A stretch of 64,000 nucleotides of DNA. Source: Halomarina halobia (lineage in GTDB: Archaea > Halobacteriota > Halobacteria > Halobacteriales > Haloarculaceae). Both the position numbers and the translations under genes were made by a program. Within the stretch, counting starts at the first letter, position 1. Every line of letters begins with the position of its first letter. Below, piece by piece: positions 60,611-64,000 of the stretch. The notes below the pieces were generated by a model. It saw only the letters and a list, made by a program, of their open reading frames with translations. It did no database searches and had not been told where the DNA came from. The stretch spans positions 1,736,001 to 1,800,000 of the forward strand of contig NZ_CP119992.1 in assembly GCF_029338575.1 (NCBI RefSeq). The letters run 5' to 3'.

Positions 60611-62446
60611 ATGACCGACACGCAGGTTACCCGGCTGTTCGGCGGGCCGGGCTGTGGGAAGACCACGGCGCTTCTCGACCGCGTCGATTCGCTCCTCGAG
60701 GAGGAGGAGGTCGGGATCGACGACGTCCTCGTCGTCTCGTACACCCGGGCGGCCGCGACCGAGATCCGCGAGCGGTTGGCCGAGCGCCTCGACCGGAACC
60801 CGCGCTCGCTCCGCGGCAACGTCTGCACGATGCACGCGAAGGCCTACCAGCTACTCGACCTCTCGCGCGGCGACGTGGTAGGCGAGAAGCACAAGAAGGA
60901 GTTCTGCGAGGAGTACGGGCTGGAGTACGAGGACGAGTACGAGGCGTCGCGGCGGCGCTCCTCGCGCTCGACGACGATGGGGAACAAGATCATCGCCACG
61001 AGCCAGTGGCTCCAGCGGACCCGCCGCGACGTGGCCGACTGGTACGACGTCCCGTTCCAGTGGGACGTCGAGACGGTTCGGCTCCCCCCCGACATCGACC
61101 CCAACGCGCAGACCGGAAACAAGTACACGCCGACGTGGTCGAGCGGCGATGACCGCCTCGACGTGCCCGAGGCCATCCGCGCGTGGCGGGCGTACAAGGG
61201 CGACAACGGCCTCGTCGGGTTCGCGGACATGCTCGAGCGCGTCAAGCAGCGGTCGCTGCTCCCGAGCGTCGACTACCTCGTCATCGACGAGTTCCAGGAC
61301 ATCACCACGCTCCAGTACGACGTCTACGACGAGTGGAAGCCGCACATGAAGCGCGTCCTGATCGCGGGCGACGACGACCAGGTCGTCTACGCCTGGCAGG
61401 GCGCGGATCCTCACCTGCTGCTCAACGAGGTCGGCGAGGACGTCATCCTCGACACCTCCTACCGCCTCCCCTCGCGCATCCTCAACGTCGTGAACCGCGA
61501 GATCGCCCACGTCGTCGAACGCCAGGAGAAGGACTTCCTGCCCCGCAAGGAGGGCGGGGTCGTCGAGGCCGTCCGCGACCCCTCGGTGCTCGACCTCGTG
61601 CGGAACATCCGCCACACGGTCGAGACCGACGAGGAGGGCAGCGTGATGGTGCTGTTCCGCGCGCGCTACCAGATGTACCAGTTCGTCGATGAGTTCATCG
61701 GCGAGGGGATCCCCTTCCAGGCGCTCACCGACCAGCGGCTCTGGACGGACCGACTGACCGACTACGTCCGCGCGGTCGAGGCCATCGAGGACGGCGACCC
61801 CGTGAACGGGCTCCAGGTCCGCCGCCTCGCCGAGATGCTCGACAGCGCCGCCTTCGGCACCGGCGAGCGCGACGACCTCTACGACGCCATCGACGAACGA
61901 CAGGAGGCGGAGGGCGTCGAGGACCTCACGGCCTTCGAGGTCGACCCCGACTTCGTGAAGGAGCACGCCCCGTTCACGCCCGGCAGGAAGAGCGCCCACG
62001 ACATGGTCCGGAAGATCACGAACTACCAGAAGCGCTCCGTCAAGGCGTACTTCTCCGGGGGCTACCAGGACGTGGACCGCTCGCGCGTCCGCGTCGGCAC
62101 CATCCACTCCGCGAAGGGCCGCGAGGCCGACCACGTCTTCGTCGCCACCGACCTCACGGAGAAGGTCGTAGAGCAGATGGCCGCGACCATCGAGGACGAG
62201 GGCATCGAGGTGCCCGGCGGCGTCGAGTTCACCAAGACGACAAACCCCGTCCCGACGCTGACCGACAACGAGCGCCGCGTCTTCTACGTCGGCATGTCGC
62301 GCGCCCGCGAGCGCCTCGTGCTCCTCGAGAACCTCGTCGACGGCGCGCCGACGCTCCCCATCGACGTGCTGCTGCACAACGAGCCGACCGGCGTGCCGCT
62401 CGATCAACTCATCGACGAGGCCCAGGAGCCGCTGGCGACGGTCTAG
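60611..62446 (+). CDS. UvrD/Rep-family DNA helicase
   Basis: A 611-residue superfamily 1A helicase. Walker A is FGGPGCGKTTALLDRV (11-18 core), and motif Ia is VVSYTRAAATEIRERLAERL. Walker B is YLVIDEFQDITTLQ (about 220), motif III GDDDQVVYAWQGADPH, motif IV RARYQMYQF, motif V VGTIHSAKGREADHVFVATD and motif VI RVFYVGMSRARERLVLLENL. It is shorter than bacterial UvrD but has all ATPase motifs, so it is probably active in DNA repair or replication-fork handling. Its TAG stop shares CTAG with the convergent DUF7533 gene. Confidence 0.93.
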   Translation: MTDTQVTRLFGGPGCGKTTALLDRVDSLLEEEEVGIDDVLVVSYTRAAATEIRERLAERLDRNPRSLRGNVCTMHAKAYQLLDLSRGDVVGEKHKKEFCEEYGLEYEDEYEASRRRSSRSTTMGNKIIATSQWLQRTRRDVADWYDVPFQWDVETVRLPPDIDPNAQTGNKYTPTWSSGDDRLDVPEAIRAWRAYKGDNGLVGFADMLERVKQRSLLPSVDYLVIDEFQDITTLQYDVYDEWKPHMKRVLIAGDDDQVVYAWQGADPHLLLNEVGEDVILDTSYRLPSRILNVVNREIAHVVERQEKDFLPRKEGGVVEAVRDPSVLDLVRNIRHTVETDEEGSVMVLFRARYQMYQFVDEFIGEGIPFQALTDQRLWTDRLTDYVRAVEAIEDGDPVNGLQVRRLAEMLDSAAFGTGERDDLYDAIDERQEAEGVEDLTAFEVDPDFVKEHAPFTPGRKSAHDMVRKITNYQKRSVKAYFSGGYQDVDRSRVRVGTIHSAKGREADHVFVATDLTEKVVEQMAATIEDEGIEVPGGVEFTKTTNPVPTLTDNERRVFYVGMSRARERLVLLENLVDGAPTLPIDVLLHNEPTGVPLDQLIDEAQEPLATV

Positions 62447-62679
62447 TCCTCGTCGTCCGGCAGCGCCGTCCCGACCGCCCGCTCCGCGACCTTCGCGGGC
62501 ACGTCCTGCGGAGTCGTGAGGTACTCCTCGATCAGGATCATCAGCGCCGCGAACGCGAGAAAGCCCCCACCGAGCAGGACATCTCCCGAACGCAGGAACT
62601 CGAGTCCGAGCAGCGCGACCGGCGCGGCGAACGCGACGGCGACGGCCAACTGGAGCGTCCCGATGATACCGCGCGCCAT
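62443..62679 (-). CDS. Small two-helix membrane protein (DUF7533-like)
   Basis: A 78-residue protein with two hydrophobic helices (TLQLAVAVAFAAPVALLGLE, then VLLGGGFLAFAALMILIEEY) and a short charged C-terminus. It resembles DUF7533 haloarchaeal proteins. Its stop codon overlaps that of the helicase gene through a shared CTAG. The ATG at 62679 gives MARGIIGTLQ, a natural start; an upstream extension is unlikely. Function unknown. Confidence 0.75.
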   Translation of the reverse strand: MARGIIGTLQLAVAVAFAAPVALLGLEFLRSGDVLLGGGFLAFAALMILIEEYLTTPQDVPAKVAERAVGTALPDDED

Positions 62680-62802
62680 GCCCGGTGGTACGCGCCCGAG
62701 GGATAAAAGCCAGCGATACCGCTCGGGGAGCGTCGCGCTCTCACTCCCTTCCGGTCGGCGGCGATAGCAACGCTTTGAACGCGCGCCCGCCAAGCGGACG
62801 AC

Positions 62803-63429
62803 ATGTTCACCGGAATCGTCGAGGAGACCGGCGAGGTCGTCGGCGTCGAGTCGGACGAGGGAGGGAGGCGAATCCGCGTCGCGAGCGGCTTCGCCGCCGA
62901 GCTAGATCACGGCGAGAGCATCAGCGTCAGCGGTGCCTGCCTGACGGTCGAGGACCACGACGCGGACTCGTTCGGGCTGTTCCTCTCGCGGGAGACGCTC
63001 GATCGGACGTACCTCGGCGGGTTGGAGGAGGGGGATCACGTGAACCTCGAGCGCGCCATGCCCGCCGACGGGCGCTTCGACGGCCACCTCGTCCAGGGGC
63101 ACGTCGACGGGACTGGCGAGGTGACCCGGATCGAGCGCGTGGGCGACGACTGGACCTTCGGCTTCTCGGTGCCCGCGTCGCTCGCCCGCTACGTCGTCGA
63201 GAAGGGGTCGATCACGGTGGACGGGATCTCGCTCACGGTCGCCGAACTCGACCGGGAGGCGGGCGAGTTCGCCGTCGCGATCATCCCGGCGACCTACGAC
63301 CTGACGAACCTCTCGGCGAAGGAGGTCGGCGATCCGGTCCACCTGGAGGTGGACGTGATCGCGAAGTACGTAGAGCGGATGCTCCGCGATGGCGACGTGG
63401 AGAGCCCGCTGCTCGACGGCCCGCGGTGA
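62803..63429 (+). CDS. ribE: Riboflavin synthase (alpha chain type)
   Basis: A 208-residue riboflavin synthase of the bacterial/eukaryal type: two lumazine-binding repeats. The first is MFTGIVEETGEVVGVESDEG to SVSGACLTVEDHDADSFGL. The second is GHLVQGHVDGTGEVTRIERV to TVDGISLTVAELDREAGEFA. It dismutates two 6,7-dimethyl-8-ribityllumazines to riboflavin. Haloarchaea use this type rather than the methanogen RibC. No other rib genes are adjacent. Repeat elements follow downstream. Confidence 0.95.
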   Translation: MFTGIVEETGEVVGVESDEGGRRIRVASGFAAELDHGESISVSGACLTVEDHDADSFGLFLSRETLDRTYLGGLEEGDHVNLERAMPADGRFDGHLVQGHVDGTGEVTRIERVGDDWTFGFSVPASLARYVVEKGSITVDGISLTVAELDREAGEFAVAIIPATYDLTNLSAKEVGDPVHLEVDVIAKYVERMLRDGDVESPLLDGPR

Positions 63430-63493
63430 ACGAAGCGCGAAGCGACGACGGCCGGCGTTTCCACTCGCCGCGGACGCGTCCGCCGCTCGCGCC

Positions 63494-63629
63494 GGCGCGT
63501 TGCACCGCGAGCGAGTGCAACGAACGAGCGGACGCGCCGAACGACCGCAGGGAGAGCCGCGGTTTTAGTGGAGGGGTTGCCGGCGAGCCGCCGGCGACGC
63601 GTTTCGCGGTCGCTGGCAACTCCTCCTAG
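63494..63629 (-). repeat. Structured intergenic element, partial fifth copy
   Basis: CACCGCGAGCGAGTGCAACG followed by an A/G then CGAGCGGACGCGCCGA matches the mid part of copy C. The next block GCCGCGGTTTTAGTGGAGG and a hairpin (GGTTGCC...GGCAACTCC) match the stop-proximal half. The TATA and pseudoknot half is missing. It ends with CTAG at 63626-63629, five bases before copy D, so it is arranged in tandem with copy D in the same orientation. Confidence 0.6.
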
Positions 63630-63633
63630 CGGA

Positions 63634-63954
63634 CAGGCGACGCCGCGGCGGGGGCAGCTTCGCGGGGCGTGGCGTCGCACACCCGCGAGCGCCCCGCGAC
63701 GAACGTCAGGTCACACGGACGCTGGTCCCGCTCTCCGATATAAAGGTGCGGACGGTAGACCGGTTTTTATCACCGCCGGCGCCAGCGCGGCAGCCGCGAG
63801 CGAACGTAGTGAGCGAGCGGACCGACGGAACCCCCGAAGGAGCGAAGCGACTGAGGGGGTGAGGAGGGTTTTGATCCAGCTTTTGCTGCGCTCGCGTGCC
63901 AGCGACACGCTTCGCGGTCGCTGGCGGCTCGCTGGCAAAAGCTGGAGGTGGATT
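63634..63954 (-). repeat. Structured intergenic element, copy D
   Basis: About 321 bp, minus-strand polarity, beginning at the stop of the gene ending at 63955. It has hairpin CCAGCTTTTGC...GCAAAAGCTGG with a long internal palindrome, the CCCCCTCA/CGGGGG hairpin, GCTGCCGCGCTGGCGCCGG, a TATA-like CTTTATATC (63737-63745) and the pseudoknot set: CGCCCCGC 63690-63697 with GCGGGGCG 63662-63669, and GGCGTCGC 63671-63678 with GCGACGCC 63637-63644 (plus-strand letters). Confidence 0.82.
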
Positions 63955-64000
63955 CTACCCGTCGAACTCGGTCGTGTCGACAGGGACGTCGCCGTCCTGT
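63955..64000 (-). CDS. C-terminal end of a gene cut by the window edge
   Basis: Fifteen codons on the minus strand read QDGDVPVDTTEFDG and then TAG. The acidic composition is like local proteins. A gene ending here is also expected because every copy of the structured element starts at a stop codon on its strand. The product cannot be identified. Confidence 0.5.
   Translation of the reverse strand, partial: QDGDVPVDTTEFDG

Larger units (their letters stand above)
63430..63954. other. Intergenic region with tandem repeat elements
   Basis: This 525-bp stretch between ribE and the last gene holds no supported gene. From about 63494 it is a partial copy of the structured element followed directly by full copy D. 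The first 60 bp (63430-63493) are GC-rich with short palindromes (CGCGCCGGCGCG-like). Confidence 0.6.

Noticed and set aside
1..64000. tRNA genes
   Set aside because: I looked for the TTCGAAT/TTCAAAT T-loop pattern with an acceptor stem on both strands and found none that fits.

Overview
The window is about 70% G+C. It is dense with genes whose predicted proteins are strongly acidic (very rich in Asp and Glu). It carries archaeal markers (Rli1/ABCE1, RpoP, L37Ae, prefoldin beta, Pcc1, SecG/Sec61-beta, GGGP synthase, archaeal-type SMC/ScpA, GatB, ThiR, archaemetzincin). Together these point to a chromosome segment of a halophilic archaeon (class Halobacteria). Several promoters look like haloarchaeal TATA boxes about 22-33 bp before the ATG, as expected for leaderless mRNAs. 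I found no tRNA, rRNA, CRISPR array or transposase gene.

Layout. 1-12 kb: partial PEP synthase, PhzF isomerase, a DUF7344 winged helix, a purine-salvage pair (phosphoribosyltransferase and MTA phosphorylase), a ferritin-like protein, the chromosome-condensation operon (DUF7518 coiled coil, smc, scpA) and an alpha/beta hydrolase. 11.65-12.32 kb: a large palindromic repeat element. 12.4-25.3 kb: gatB, a membrane-anchored HTH protein with a secreted subtilase, topA, GGGP synthase, a bacterio-opsin-activator-type regulator, aspS, a PIN/UPF0175 toxin-antitoxin pair, a Tat lipoprotein and an NhaP-type antiporter. 25.7-36.9 kb: two archaeal CoA-biosynthesis genes, thi4, a DUF6775 protein, the translation/chaperone cluster (rpl37ae, rpoP, pcc1, pfdB, DUF3194), DUF2103, truD, an old yellow enzyme, pth2, dcd, thiR and a methyltransferase. 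37-49.6 kb: engB, 5-FTHF cyclo-ligase, DUF389, SIMPL, NOG1, two DUF5518 proteins, ASCH, hisE, DUF151, pdxT, secG, thioredoxin, F420-dependent NADP reductase, a HAD phosphatase, UPF0146, amzA and a PHP phosphoesterase. 49.7-64 kb: rli1 with an EMC6-like gene, a winged helix, DUF192, a secreted metalloprotease, an HNH-like protein, SnoaL and VOC proteins, TrmB, guaA glutaminase subunit, DUF2070, a small zinc finger, a UvrD-family helicase, riboflavin synthase and the last codons of one more gene.

Functional links. GatB and an AspRS carrying the residues of the non-discriminating type fit tRNA-dependent Asn/Gln formation. ThiR is the likely regulator of thi4, which has the sacrificial cysteine. 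Pantoate kinase and phosphopantothenate synthetase form the archaeal route to CoA. PdxT, HisE, RibE and GuaA-N are cofactor or nucleotide genes scattered singly.

Most interesting. Four copies (plus a fifth partial one) of a roughly 310-400 bp intergenic element lie at 36.9, 44.9, 48.4 and 63.6 kb. Each begins at the stop codon of a gene on the same strand with a covarying T-rich hairpin. Each then has a second C/G-rich hairpin, an embedded TATA box, and a sequence that can fold as an H-type pseudoknot whose first stem shows compensatory changes. This looks like an undescribed structured RNA or mobile 3'-end element. A separate palindromic array with iterated TCGAAAGCCCTC motifs, a cysteine-free L37Ae, and two roughly 72-bp duplications at gene 3' ends are also worth a look.
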